Positions 9,986-18,153 are shown, counted from the first letter of the stretch. The stretch is DNA of 58,670 bases from Bryobacteraceae bacterium (GCA_019748195.1 JAIEPW010000039.1:1-58670), one strand, 5' to 3'. Notes: a model not told the origin generated them from the sequence alone. Numbers and translations are program-made.

Positions 9986-11053
9986 GTGAGAAGACTGATT
10001 CTGCTGGCAGTCGCCGCCGCGCTCGCGGTGGATCTGCTTCCGGCGCAGCGCAAGAAGAAGAAGTCGGAAGAAGAGATCACGCAGACGCTGCCAGCCCTGC
10101 CCGATCCTCCCATCGCGGTTTCGGCGGAGACCAGCAGACTGGAATTCCACGCCGCCGCGCTTTCCGGTAAGGGATTGCTTTCGCGGCAGACCCGCGATGC
10201 GTTGGATGACCTGTTTCGGAAGAATCGCGGCGCCACGATTATCAAGCTGCGCGCCTTCGTTGCCGGAACCGGCGATCTCCGCCGCGTGACCACCATCGTG
10301 TCCGAGGAGTTCTCCCGCCGCAAACTATCTCCGCCCGCGCTCAGCATCGTTCAGGTGGGGGCCCTGCCGATCGAGGGAGCGCAGATCGCCCTGGAATCGG
10401 TTTCCGCGGCCCGGAAGCCGGTGAATCCCGCGGGTGTCGTTTTCTTTTCCGGGAGGGCGGCCCCGACCCCCGGGGAAAGCGTGGACAGACTGTCCCGCAA
10501 CGTCGCGGATTCCGGCGCTACCGTCGTCCGCGTGACCTGTTTTCTCAGCTCTTTGGACTTCTACGATGCCGCCCGCGGCGCTGTTGCCGCCTCTTTCGGG
10601 CCGGCGGACGCCACCTTTGTGCAGTTGCAGCGGTTGCCCCTGGAGCCCATCTGCGAGTGCGAAGCCGTCGGCAGGCTGGAAAAACCTCCGGGCAAGCCTG
10701 TCGAGTTGGTAAACCCTGGCGCGAGCCCGCTTTTTTCGCAATACGCTCTCGTGAACGCGCCCAAGGTAATCCTGACCGGGACCCAGATGATGTTCGGCGC
10801 CGGCGAGAAGGATCTGCGGCTGGGCTTCGACCGCCTTCGTAAAGCGTTGGAATCACAGGGCGGGAGCTTCAGGGATGTAGTTATGTCGAACACTTACCCG
10901 CTGGCCGCCTCGGTGCGGGACCGGATCCGGAGCATCCGGTTCGATTACTACAATTCCGCTAACCCTCCGGCGAGTACGGTTCTTTTGTTTGAAGGACTTC
11001 CGTCGATAGACGCGACGGCCGCGGTGGCCGTGATCGCGGCAGTGCAACCCTGA
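9986..11053 (+). CDS. Secreted protein of three tandem Rid (YjgF/UK114)-fold domains
   Basis: The 355-aa protein begins with a short signal peptide (1-19) and a lysine cluster. Three segments of about 90-105 residues then each repeat the Rid pattern of an amphipathic helix, an F/C-L-S-type strand and a closing P-A-x-S/T-x-V...LP strand: about 44-142, 146-232 and 250-355. RidA is normally a homotrimer of 125-aa chains, so this looks like a single-chain pseudotrimer. By alignment to the closing strand, the catalytic Arg of RidA is replaced in all three units (L119, A209, S330). Enamine/imine deaminase activity is therefore unlikely; binding or a structural role is possible. GTG start. Confidence 0.7.
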   Translation: MRRLILLAVAAALAVDLLPAQRKKKKSEEEITQTLPALPDPPIAVSAETSRLEFHAAALSGKGLLSRQTRDALDDLFRKNRGATIIKLRAFVAGTGDLRRVTTIVSEEFSRRKLSPPALSIVQVGALPIEGAQIALESVSAARKPVNPAGVVFFSGRAAPTPGESVDRLSRNVADSGATVVRVTCFLSSLDFYDAARGAVAASFGPADATFVQLQRLPLEPICECEAVGRLEKPPGKPVELVNPGASPLFSQYALVNAPKVILTGTQMMFGAGEKDLRLGFDRLRKALESQGGSFRDVVMSNTYPLAASVRDRIRSIRFDYYNSANPPASTVLLFEGLPSIDATAAVAVIAAVQP

Positions 11054-11080
11054 ACGCCTGGTTCAACGAAAAAGAACAAC

Positions 11081-11115
11081 GGCGGGCTGCCGGGGACGTA
11101 CCCGGCAAGCCCGCC
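11081..11115 (-). terminator. Rho-independent terminator of the Flp pilin gene
   Basis: GGCGGGCTGCCGGG (11081-11094) pairs with 11101-11115 across a six-base loop, with one bulged A. Read on the minus strand, the stem is followed by a T-rich tail after a short GTTG. It also separates the convergent Rid-fold gene. Confidence 0.75.
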
Positions 11116-11140
11116 GCAAAAACCCATTGAAACGGAAGGT

Positions 11141-11332
11141 TTAGGAACCAGCAGTCGCGGCCGCGCTCATCACCGAAGCGACCTTCGAGAAAATCGTCGA
11201 GATCGATGTGGCAACGCCCGGCATGATCGCGCCGGCGGCAACGGCCACGAAACCAGCCATCAAAGCATATTCGATGAGGTCCTGACCGCGGGTGTCCTTC
11301 CAGATACGAAGCTTCCAAACCAGATTCATCAT
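11141..11332 (-). CDS. flp: Flp/Fap-type pilin (type IVb prepilin)
   Basis: The 63-aa prepilin has a short positively charged leader ending in Gly16 and the Flp signature QDLIEYALMAGFVAVAAGAI. Cleavage by a TadV-type prepilin peptidase would follow Gly16, leaving Glu5 of the mature protein. The remaining 47 residues are one hydrophobic helix and a Ser/Ala-rich tail. A good Shine-Dalgarno (GGAGAGGAGAAG) lies upstream and a strong terminator follows, so it is a monocistronic, probably highly expressed gene. No tad secretion genes lie in the window. Confidence 0.9.
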   Translation of the reverse strand: MMNLVWKLRIWKDTRGQDLIEYALMAGFVAVAAGAIMPGVATSISTIFSKVASVMSAAATAGS

Positions 11333-11538
11333 TGAGTGTCTTCTCCTCTCCCTATTGCGATCACACTGTGTCGCTGTAAGAAAGTTATCACCGGCTGGAT
11401 TTGGAAAGAATCAGCATATCCACTTAAGGTGGGGGTTCAAAACTCCTCAGGTGACTGATTTTATTGGAACTTTTCCGTTGCTAGGACTACTCCGGGTCCC
11501 TCTATGCCCGGCCGCCCGATGTGCCGATTAAGTGATTG
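11333..11538. other. 206-base divergent spacer between pilin and GT39 genes
   Basis: Contains the pilin Shine-Dalgarno (about 11343-11354 on the minus strand) and a relatively AT-rich stretch at 11400-11490. I see no RNA gene. A T-arm-like string near 11434 does not fold into a tRNA. Confidence 0.5.
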
Positions 11539-13167
11539 ATGGCGTTAGACAAGCGCATCTACTACCCCCTGTTCGGGATGGCTATTCTACTCCCCGCTGG
11601 TTGGCTGGCCTACCAGCACCAGGGCCTTCCCCATTTCGGCCTCATCCATGACGATTCGGTGTACTTCTCCTCGGCGCGAAGCTTGTCGAGAGGTGAGTAT
11701 CGAATTGAGAACCTTCCCAGCACGCCTTATCAGACGCGCTACCCGCCTCTTTACCCCTTGTACCTGGCAATCGCCTGGCTGATTCGTCCGGCGCTGCCGG
11801 AGAGTCTTTCCATAGCGCTATTCCTCCAGCTTGCCTTTCTCCCGCTGCTGTTCTGGCTGCTCTGGAAGGTGTTCGAGCGCGCCGGCATCCCGGAGAAACG
11901 GAGGCTGCTGCTGCTCGGAGTCATCGCCTGCAATCCCTATGTGCTGTACATGAGCGTCACATTGCTCTCCGAACTGCCCTTCCTGTGCCTGGTGCTGGCC
12001 GCCCTGCTGCTGAGCGAGCGTTCGCCGGGCAGCGGGTCCATCCGCTGGGCGGCGCTGGCCGGAGTGCTGGCGGGGCTGGCGTTTCTAACGCGTACCGCGG
12101 GGCTGGTGCTGCTGTTCACCACCCCGGCCTACCTGTTGCTCCGGCGGGACCGCCGGGGGGCGGCCGTCTTCGCGTGCGTCCTGGTTCCTTTCCTCGCCGG
12201 CTGGAGCCTGTGGACGCGTGCGCACATGACCGCCGCCACGGATATCGTCTCGCTCTACTACGCCAACTACACGGCCTACTACTGGCTCACATTTGAGAGC
12301 GGGAAAAACCTGCCTCTGATGCTGTGGCGAAATGCAGACGAGTGGTTGTCCGCCCTGGGCGCTCTGGTGGCGCCGAAAATCTACCCTTCTTTCTTCCTGA
12401 AGATCTTCTCGCAAACCATCGCGGTCGGCGGCCTGATCGGGTTGATCCGCCTGCTGCGCTCCGGCGTGGAACTGCGCAACTATTCGTTGTTCGCGCTGGC
12501 CACGTCGGCGATGCTCTGGATCTGGAATTTCCCTCCGAACGAGCGGTTCGTGTTTCCGATGCTGCCGCTGTTCTTCGCTGGCCTGCTGGCGGAAGCGGAC
12601 CACTTCGCGGCGATGCTCCGGAAAGCACGGTCGCACCGTGACCCTGCACAACGCGCGCTTGCGCGGGGGATGCAGTTCGGGTCCGCGGCGCTGGCGGCAG
12701 CCTCCTTCGCGCTGCAATTCTTCGTGATCGCGTTCGCCTGGCCGGCGGAGACGGCCGAGGTCCGGGCGCTGAACCGGGATAGGGATATGGCCTGGGAGTG
12801 GCTGCGGGAGAACACGCCCGCGACCGCGGGGGTCGCCGGATTCGCCGACCCGCTGCTCCACCTCGCCACCGGCCACAAGGCGGTATCCATGCGGATTCCA
12901 CCCATTTACTGGTACCGGTCTGATACGCCTGGCCAGCAGCGGCTGTTTGAGGAAATCTCGAGATTCGCCCGCGCCCAGGGCCTGTCCTATGTCTACTACT
13001 CGGAGGCGGACTTCAGCCGCGACTTCGCGGACTTGGACCGGGCGGCAATCGAGAAAGCGTGGGCGCAAGATCCGGATCTGGAACTGATTTACCAGTTCGG
13101 CCGTTCCCGCATATATCGAGTGCGGGAGGGGAGCAAGTCCGCGATCTCGCTCCCGCGCGGGCCGTGA
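11539..13167 (+). CDS. GT39/ArnT-like integral membrane glycosyltransferase
   Basis: The 542-aa protein has about eleven hydrophobic segments and the GT-C hallmarks of ArnT/PMT-like enzymes. The acidic loop motif HDDSVYF after the first helix carries the likely catalytic Asp, and TRYPPLYPLYLAIAW precedes the next helix. A soluble periplasmic tail occupies about 410-542. Such enzymes transfer sugars from polyprenyl-phosphate to lipids or proteins on the periplasmic face. ATG at 11539 is preferred over the adjacent TTG. The neighbouring pilin could be an acceptor, but nothing in the sequence proves it. Confidence 0.8.
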   Translation: MALDKRIYYPLFGMAILLPAGWLAYQHQGLPHFGLIHDDSVYFSSARSLSRGEYRIENLPSTPYQTRYPPLYPLYLAIAWLIRPALPESLSIALFLQLAFLPLLFWLLWKVFERAGIPEKRRLLLLGVIACNPYVLYMSVTLLSELPFLCLVLAALLLSERSPGSGSIRWAALAGVLAGLAFLTRTAGLVLLFTTPAYLLLRRDRRGAAVFACVLVPFLAGWSLWTRAHMTAATDIVSLYYANYTAYYWLTFESGKNLPLMLWRNADEWLSALGALVAPKIYPSFFLKIFSQTIAVGGLIGLIRLLRSGVELRNYSLFALATSAMLWIWNFPPNERFVFPMLPLFFAGLLAEADHFAAMLRKARSHRDPAQRALARGMQFGSAALAAASFALQFFVIAFAWPAETAEVRALNRDRDMAWEWLRENTPATAGVAGFADPLLHLATGHKAVSMRIPPIYWYRSDTPGQQRLFEEISRFARAQGLSYVYYSEADFSRDFADLDRAAIEKAWAQDPDLELIYQFGRSRIYRVREGSKSAISLPRGP

Positions 13168-13181
13168 CAGCAAGGGACGGC

Positions 13182-13187
13182 TATAAT
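13182..13187 (+). promoter_or_regulatory. TATAAT -10 box of the TPR gene
   Basis: A consensus TATAAT 25 bases upstream of the ATG at 13213. An AAAGGGA Shine-Dalgarno lies between, giving a conventional short leader. No matching -35 at 16-18 bases. Confidence 0.5.
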
Positions 13188-13212
13188 ACCTGCGTAAAGG
13201 GAATACTGCAAT

Positions 13213-13944
13213 ATGACACCGAAGGGCAACAAGCCGGCCGCGCCGCATTCCACCAAGGGCATCAATCCGGAAAGGGTGCAGGCGCGCCAGACCATGATCC
13301 GCATTGTCATGATCGGCGCCGCGATGCTGGCATTGGGCGGCGGGATTGCCGGAATCGGCTGGTACCTGTCACAGAACAAGCAGGAAGCCAAGCAATCGTT
13401 CGAGGAGGCCAAGAAGCTGATGCGGCCTGGTTCCTACGCGGCCGCGATCGCCGCCCTGGATCGAACCATCTCCGAGGACGCCTCGAACAAGGAAGCGCTC
13501 CTGCTGCGGGGGGAGGCCAAGCTCGAAATCAACGACTATGAAGGCGCGGTAAAGGACTTCACCGCGGCGATCGCATTGGATGACCGGGTAGCCAGCGCCT
13601 ACACGCGCCGCGGCGCGGCTTACCGCAAACTGAATCGCGATCCCGAAGCTTTGTCCGACTTTGAGAAAGCCATCGAGTTGCAGCCGTCCACGGAACTGTA
13701 CGCCGAGCGAGCCCTCCTTTACGAATCCACCGGCGACAACCAGAAGGCGCTGGCCGATTGGAACACGGTTGTGGACATGAATCCGCAATGGCCTGCTCCG
13801 TATCGCGGGCGGGCACGCGCCAAGAAAGCACTGGGAGATGAGGCAGGCTCGGCGGAAGACGCAGCCGTGGCAAAGCGGCTGGAGCGCGGGGGACGCCATT
13901 TCGATACCGCGAAAGCGCCCGTGGAGCCCACCTCAAGCAAGTAG
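13213..13944 (+). CDS. Membrane-anchored TPR protein
   Basis: The 243-aa protein has a basic N-terminus, one membrane helix (about 29-51, MIRIVMIGAAMLALGGGIAG onwards) and three to four TPR repeats (about 60-215; for example YEGAVKDFTAAIALD and PEALSDFEKAIELQP). The C-terminal tail is short and charged. It is likely a scaffold facing the periplasm. The start is supported by AAAGGGA about ten bases upstream and a TATAAT box. Its TAG at 13942-13944 directly abuts the stop of the convergent hutH gene, with no base between them. Confidence 0.8.
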   Translation: MTPKGNKPAAPHSTKGINPERVQARQTMIRIVMIGAAMLALGGGIAGIGWYLSQNKQEAKQSFEEAKKLMRPGSYAAAIAALDRTISEDASNKEALLLRGEAKLEINDYEGAVKDFTAAIALDDRVASAYTRRGAAYRKLNRDPEALSDFEKAIELQPSTELYAERALLYESTGDNQKALADWNTVVDMNPQWPAPYRGRARAKKALGDEAGSAEDAAVAKRLERGGRHFDTAKAPVEPTSSK

Positions 13945-15417
13945 CTACATCAAAAGTTTGGCGGCATTCGTAATCTGCTCCGAGAACGGCTGATCTCCGC
14001 TCCAAGGCGGGCAGACACCGCGCAGTTGCCCGCGCCGCGCCTCAATTGCCGGGCTGGATCGCAAGGGCGCCAGCAGGTCCAGGGCGCGGGCCGCCGTCAA
14101 CAGCTCGATCGCGAGCACCGAGCGGGTCAGGTCCACGGCCTGTTCCAGCTTCAGGGCTGACGTCATGCCCATGCTGACGAAATCCTCCTTGTTCCCCGAA
14201 GTGGTGATCGAGCCCGGCGAGGCCGGCGTAGCGAGCACGCGCAGCTCGGCCACCAGCGCCGCGGCGGTCACCTGAATCATCATGAAACCGGACTCCAGAC
14301 CGGGATGGTTTGCCAGAAACGGCGGCAACTCTTCATTCAGGGCGGGATTCACCAGCCGGTCGATACGCCGCTCCGAAATGCCTGCCAGCGCCGCCAGCGC
14401 GGTGCATAGAGAGTCGAGAGCAAAGGCGAGGGGCTGGCCATGAAAGTTGCCGCCCGAAAAAATCTCGCCCTCGATTACCAGGGGGTTGTCGGTAACCGAG
14501 TTCAACTCGATGGTGAATACGCGCCGCGCCTCGGAGGCGACGTCCCGCACCGCGCCGTGGACCTGCGGCGCGCAACGCAACGAGTAGGCGTCCTGCACCC
14601 GGCGGCAGGAAAGGTGGGACTCCCGAATCTCGGAACCTTCCAGCCATCGCGCCAGATTCTCCGCGGATTTCCTCTGTCCGGGGTGCGGACGGATGGAGTG
14701 GATACGCGGATCGAACGCCCGCGGCGTCCCGCGTAGCCCATCCAGCGACATCGCGCAGATCATGTCGGCGTGGTCCGCCAGCAGTTCACAATCGGCGACG
14801 GCCAGCGTCCCGTAGGCGAGCATCGCTTGCGTCCCGTTCAGCAGTGAGATTCCCTCCTTACTGCCGAGGGTCAGCGGCTCGACCGCGGCCCTGCGGAGAG
14901 CCTCGGCGCCCGGAACGCGCTGGGATCCGTGGAAGGCCTCGCCCTCCCCGATGAGGACCAGGGCCATGTGCGCCAGCGGCGCGAGATCACCGGATGCGCC
15001 CACGGAACCTCTCGCCGGGACCACGGGAGTGACCCCGTGGTTCAGAAGATCGCACAGACGGTCGGCGACCACCGGCCGTATTCCCGAGTAGCCCTTGCAC
15101 AATACGTTGGCACGGATCAGCATCATGGCGCGAACCGCGGCCGCCGGCATGGGGGCGCCGACGCCGGCTGCATGGGAGCGGACCACGTTGCGCTGCAGGG
15201 TCTCCAGATCTCCGGAAGAAACGCGGACGTCGGCCAGCAAGCCGACTCCAGTGTTGACCGCGTAGACCGGGTCCTCGCCCGAAGCGAGCCGCTCCACGAC
15301 GGCGCGGGAGGCCAGCATGCGCTCGCGAGCGCTGGCGGCGATGCGGACCGGCTCGCCCGCTTTCGCAACCTGGATTACCTGTTCCGGGGTGAGATGATCT
15401 CCGGTCAGCTCGATCAT
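13945..15417 (-). CDS. hutH: Histidine ammonia-lyase
   Basis: The 490-aa aromatic amino acid lyase deaminates L-histidine to urocanate. The MIO prosthetic group would form from Ala141-Ser142-Gly143 in SVGASGDLAPL. The catalytic Tyr is in VYAVNTG (Y52). Substrate-selectivity residues are Ser81-His82 in the LQRNVVRSHAAGVG context, the histidine-type pair rather than the HL/FL of tyrosine or phenylalanine lyases. SVTDNPL and the C-terminal EQAVDL helices are present. No hutU, hutI or hutG is visible. It follows mqnD by 36 bases on the same strand but has its own TACCCT box six bases before the ATG. Confidence 0.9.
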   Translation of the reverse strand: MIELTGDHLTPEQVIQVAKAGEPVRIAASARERMLASRAVVERLASGEDPVYAVNTGVGLLADVRVSSGDLETLQRNVVRSHAAGVGAPMPAAAVRAMMLIRANVLCKGYSGIRPVVADRLCDLLNHGVTPVVPARGSVGASGDLAPLAHMALVLIGEGEAFHGSQRVPGAEALRRAAVEPLTLGSKEGISLLNGTQAMLAYGTLAVADCELLADHADMICAMSLDGLRGTPRAFDPRIHSIRPHPGQRKSAENLARWLEGSEIRESHLSCRRVQDAYSLRCAPQVHGAVRDVASEARRVFTIELNSVTDNPLVIEGEIFSGGNFHGQPLAFALDSLCTALAALAGISERRIDRLVNPALNEELPPFLANHPGLESGFMMIQVTAAALVAELRVLATPASPGSITTSGNKEDFVSMGMTSALKLEQAVDLTRSVLAIELLTAARALDLLAPLRSSPAIEARRGQLRGVCPPWSGDQPFSEQITNAAKLLM

Positions 15418-15423
15418 GGGTTC

Positions 15424-15429
15424 AGGGTA
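15424..15429 (-). promoter_or_regulatory. TACCCT box six bases before hutH
   Basis: On the minus strand TACCCT is followed by six bases and the ATG at 15417. This fits a leaderless hutH message. No Shine-Dalgarno is seen. Confidence 0.4.
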
Positions 15430-15453
15430 GCGCGAAGGCCCCGGCGGGACGGC

Positions 15454-16296
15454 TCAGCGCACGAATTCCACTTCGACGCGGTGCGGGATCAAGCCCGCTT
15501 CATAGCCCTTGTCGAGCAGCAGTTGCGCCGCCTTGGGGATCACCTCGCCGCAGTCCACCGTGTAGTGGTTGACGTACATGCCCACGAACTTCTCGGCGAG
15601 CGCGGGCTCCATGTCGCGGGCGAACTGCAAGGCGTAGTTCAAGCTCTCTTCGCGGTGATCGAGAGCGTATTGAATGCTCTCTTTCATCAGGCGGCAGCAC
15701 TCGCTCTTGATGTCCCGCGGCAGGGAGCGGAGCAATGCGTTGGCGCCCAGCGGAAGAGGAAGGTCGTACTCCCGCTTCCACCACTTCCCCAGATCGAGCA
15801 CGGTATGGAAGCCGGCCTTGTTGTGGGTCAACTGCGCCTCGTGAATCACGAGCCCGGCATCGGCGCCGCCGGCCTTCAGCGCGTCCAGGATGTGATCGAA
15901 CTGCATCTCCACCGGCTCGAAGTCGGGCTGGAAGAGCTTTAGCGCCAGGTAGGCGGTGGTGAGCTTTCCCGGAATGGCGATCTTCTTGCCCTTGAGCTCG
16001 TCGGGTCCCATGGTCCGAGTGGAGACGATCATGGGGCCGTAGCCGTCGCCGATACTGGACCCGGAGGCCATCAACTGATATTTGTCGGCGACGTAGGGAT
16101 AAGCGTGATAGGAGATCGCCGTCAACTCGTACGCGCCGTCGTGAGCCTTGCGGTTGAGCGTCTGAATGTCCTCGAGCACATGCCGGAACTGCACCAGACT
16201 GGAGCGGATCTTCCGGGTGGCGAGTCCATAGAACATGTACGCGTCATCCGAGTCGGGACTATGGGCGCAGACAATTTCGGCTGGGGCGGAACTCAT
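15454..16296 (-). CDS. mqnD: 1,4-dihydroxy-6-naphthoate synthase (futalosine menaquinone pathway)
   Basis: The 280-aa protein matches MqnD, which releases 1,4-dihydroxy-6-naphthoate from cyclic dehypoxanthine futalosine. It shows the N-terminal HSPDSDDAYMFYGL, the periplasmic-binding-protein-like fold with KGKKIAIPG, and the VIHEAQLTH segment with the active-site His. The ATG at 16296 is preferred because a TATAGT box (16310-16315) lies 13 bases upstream; a GTG at 16311 would overlap that box. Its presence argues that menaquinone here is made through futalosine, so classical MenC chemistry is not required. Confidence 0.9.
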   Translation of the reverse strand: MSSAPAEIVCAHSPDSDDAYMFYGLATRKIRSSLVQFRHVLEDIQTLNRKAHDGAYELTAISYHAYPYVADKYQLMASGSSIGDGYGPMIVSTRTMGPDELKGKKIAIPGKLTTAYLALKLFQPDFEPVEMQFDHILDALKAGGADAGLVIHEAQLTHNKAGFHTVLDLGKWWKREYDLPLPLGANALLRSLPRDIKSECCRLMKESIQYALDHREESLNYALQFARDMEPALAEKFVGMYVNHYTVDCGEVIPKAAQLLLDKGYEAGLIPHRVEVEFVR

Positions 16297-16309
16297 AGAG
16301 GGAAGTTCC

Positions 16310-16315
16310 ACTATA
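16310..16315 (-). promoter_or_regulatory. TATAGT -10 box of mqnD
   Basis: The hexamer lies 13 bases before the ATG at 16296, predicting a leader of about six or seven bases without a Shine-Dalgarno. Confidence 0.4.
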
Positions 16316-16372
16316 GCAGGACCCAGGTACGGTTTCGCGCTGGCCGCCGGCTTCGGCGCCGGTGCCGGGAAG

Positions 16373-16861
16373 TCAGTTTCCGATGTGCTTGCGCGCCTCT
16401 TCAGACTCGTACTCCACCTGCTTGCCGCTCCTGGTTTCCAGGGTGAACACCGTGGCCCGGGTTACATCCTTGCCGAGCTCCAGCACCGCGCCTTGCGGTT
16501 TGCCGTCGTCACCGAGGTAGCCGATGGACAAGTAGTGCTTTCGCTTCTTCGAGAGCAGCATGGGCAGAGCCGCGAGGCCCAGCGTGGTCACTCCCCATCC
16601 GATGGTTGCGCCGATGCGGCGTCCGGCCTTCTGGCCGTATTCCAACGAGGTGATCTTGTCGTACGGAATCTCCACCCGGTCCGCTTTCTTGGAGACGAAC
16701 CTCGCTACCTTCGGATCGCTAACTTCGAACTTCCCTTCCGTTTCCTGCTTCACACTCCAGGTGCCTCCCACGTACTTCGCATCCTTGTTTCCGAGCCCCG
16801 CGAGAAGAGATTGGGTGAAGGCGAGGAGCAGAACGGCCGACGTCAATCGCTGCAGCGTCAT
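16373..16861 (-). CDS. Secreted or membrane-bound hypothetical protein
   Basis: The 162-aa protein has an N-terminal signal peptide (about 1-21, RLTSAVLLLAFTQSLLAG), a beta-rich middle with a VEIPYDKITSLEYGQKAGRR segment, a hydrophobic stretch at about 85-103 and a C-terminal region ending KQVEYESEEARKHIGN. The I-x-Y-x-x-I-x-S-L-E-Y-G pattern recalls small PH-like domains, but I cannot assign a family. The start is fixed by a perfect AAGGAGG six bases upstream. The frame stays open further upstream but overlaps the divergent gene and lacks sense. Confidence 0.7.
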   Translation of the reverse strand: MTLQRLTSAVLLLAFTQSLLAGLGNKDAKYVGGTWSVKQETEGKFEVSDPKVARFVSKKADRVEIPYDKITSLEYGQKAGRRIGATIGWGVTTLGLAALPMLLSKKRKHYLSIGYLGDDGKPQGAVLELGKDVTRATVFTLETRSGKQVEYESEEARKHIGN

Positions 16862-16958
16862 GTGGCCTCCTTGGCCCGGCACGCGACACAACGGTTCGCG
16901 TCCCTGATATAAACTAACGCAATTGTTTTGCTTTTTCCAGGATTGATTTGTCCCAGAG

Positions 16959-17726
16959 ATGGCTAAGCCGAAAGCACCTGCGCGCGCGCCGGCCGGACCT
17001 TCCGGCCTGAAGCAGCGAATCGTGCAGCGGTACTTCCTCCGGTTCCACATGGGCCTGATCCTGGCCGCCACCATCGGCTCGGGAGTAGTTGCCAGCAAGG
17101 TGCTGCTGCTCGCCGGCGTTCATTCGCTGGTGTTCCGCTATCCCCTGGCGGTATTGCTGTCGTTCGGCGCATTTCTGGGGATGATCCGAGTGTGGATCTG
17201 GTACGTTCATGCGCGCCCCTCGTGGAATCCCGGAAGCGCGGCGGACGGACTCAGCGATGTGGCCGTCGATCTGGCGGCGGAGTCCGGCGCACGCGCATTC
17301 GTTCCGGGCGGCGGAGCATCGGGCGGTGGCGGCGCCAGCGATATGTGGGAGGCGGGCCCCACTGCCGGCAACTCCGGGAGTTGGATGCCGGACGTTGATG
17401 TCGACCTGGACTTCGACGGCGAGGGCGCGTTGGTGCTGGCCGTGCTCGCGCTGCTGATGCTGGCCATCTTCGGCGCGGGAGTGTATCTGGTGTGGCTCGC
17501 CCCGGAAATTCTGGCCGAGGCAGCCGTCTCGGTGATTCTAGCCGGATCGCTGGCGAAAACCTCGCGAAGGATGGATCGCGAGGGCTGGATGGGGGGAGTG
17601 CTGCGCCGCACCTGGATTCCCCTGGTGCTGGTCACGATGCTGAGCGGCGTCTTCGGCTGGGTCTGCCGGCAAGCATGTCCCGAAGCCGGCAAACTTGCCG
17701 ATGTACTCGCCTGCATTTCGCAGTAA
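16959..17726 (+). CDS. Multi-pass membrane protein, unknown function
   Basis: The 255-aa protein is Pro/Ala-rich at the N-terminus, then has about two helices (30-80), a Gly-rich loop (GGGASGGGGASD, about 113-124), an acidic patch (DVDVDLDFDGEG), then about three more helices (149-245). The alternation of Gly-rich and Asp-rich loops is unusual and may bind cations. No family is recognised. It reads into the next gene with a gap of only 11 bases, so the two are probably co-transcribed. Confidence 0.65.
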   Translation: MAKPKAPARAPAGPSGLKQRIVQRYFLRFHMGLILAATIGSGVVASKVLLLAGVHSLVFRYPLAVLLSFGAFLGMIRVWIWYVHARPSWNPGSAADGLSDVAVDLAAESGARAFVPGGGASGGGGASDMWEAGPTAGNSGSWMPDVDVDLDFDGEGALVLAVLALLMLAIFGAGVYLVWLAPEILAEAAVSVILAGSLAKTSRRMDREGWMGGVLRRTWIPLVLVTMLSGVFGWVCRQACPEAGKLADVLACISQ

Positions 17727-17737
17727 TCTGGAGGGAA

Positions 17738-18127
17738 ATGGACCGCCGGACTCTCCTTTCCACGCTGCTCGCCTTTCGAGTTCTCGCCGCATCCGAACTC
17801 CAGACGTTGCGGGGGCGTAAGCGAGCGGGGGCGAAGCTGGAATTGCCCGGCGGAGTCGTGATCACGCTGGCGGGCGACGACGAGACGATGTTGGTGTTGG
17901 GCGACGCGCGCCTGGACGGCCTGGACTTCGAAGTAGCGGGTCGCCGCTCAGCTCCCGGAGTGTTTCAGGTGGAGCCCATTCATATCCCGGCGTTGTTCCT
18001 CTATCGAGACGGCAAGCGGTTGCGCGTCAGCTACTGGTGCGACGTGTGCTACATCCGGACCTGGGCGCCCGGCCTCTGCTGGTGCTGCCGCAAGGAAACG
18101 CTCCTGGATCCCCGGGAGGAAAGCTAA
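17738..18127 (+). CDS. Small exported protein with C-terminal cysteine cluster
   Basis: The 129-aa protein starts at an ATG with GGAGGG four bases upstream. A signal-like segment (about 1-18) precedes a beta-rich region and a cysteine cluster near the C-terminus (CDVC, then CWCC about 14 residues later), which could bind a metal or form disulfides. No known family is recognised. It follows the membrane protein gene at 16959-17726 by 11 bases and precedes ppa by 38 bases. A pairing with that membrane protein is suggested only by spacing. Confidence 0.6.
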   Translation: MDRRTLLSTLLAFRVLAASELQTLRGRKRAGAKLELPGGVVITLAGDDETMLVLGDARLDGLDFEVAGRRSAPGVFQVEPIHIPALFLYRDGKRLRVSYWCDVCYIRTWAPGLCWCCRKETLLDPREES

Positions 18128-18153
18128 ACTATACGGCCGGTTGGGCCGAGTGG

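Noticed and set aside
8847-10240. A shared 15-base string (TCGCGGCGCCACGAT) at about 8848 and 10225
   Set aside because: One or two chance matches of this length are expected in a window of this size, and neither copy has flanking similarity.
11425-11455. tRNA T-arm-like string (GGGGGTTCAAAACTCC)
   Set aside because: No matching acceptor, D-arm or anticodon arm can be built around it, and the loop ends in AA rather than a pyrimidine.
17492-17737. N-terminal extension of the small cysteine-cluster protein
   Set aside because: It overlaps the upstream membrane protein gene, whereas ATG 17738 has GGAGGG in front and a signal peptide after it.
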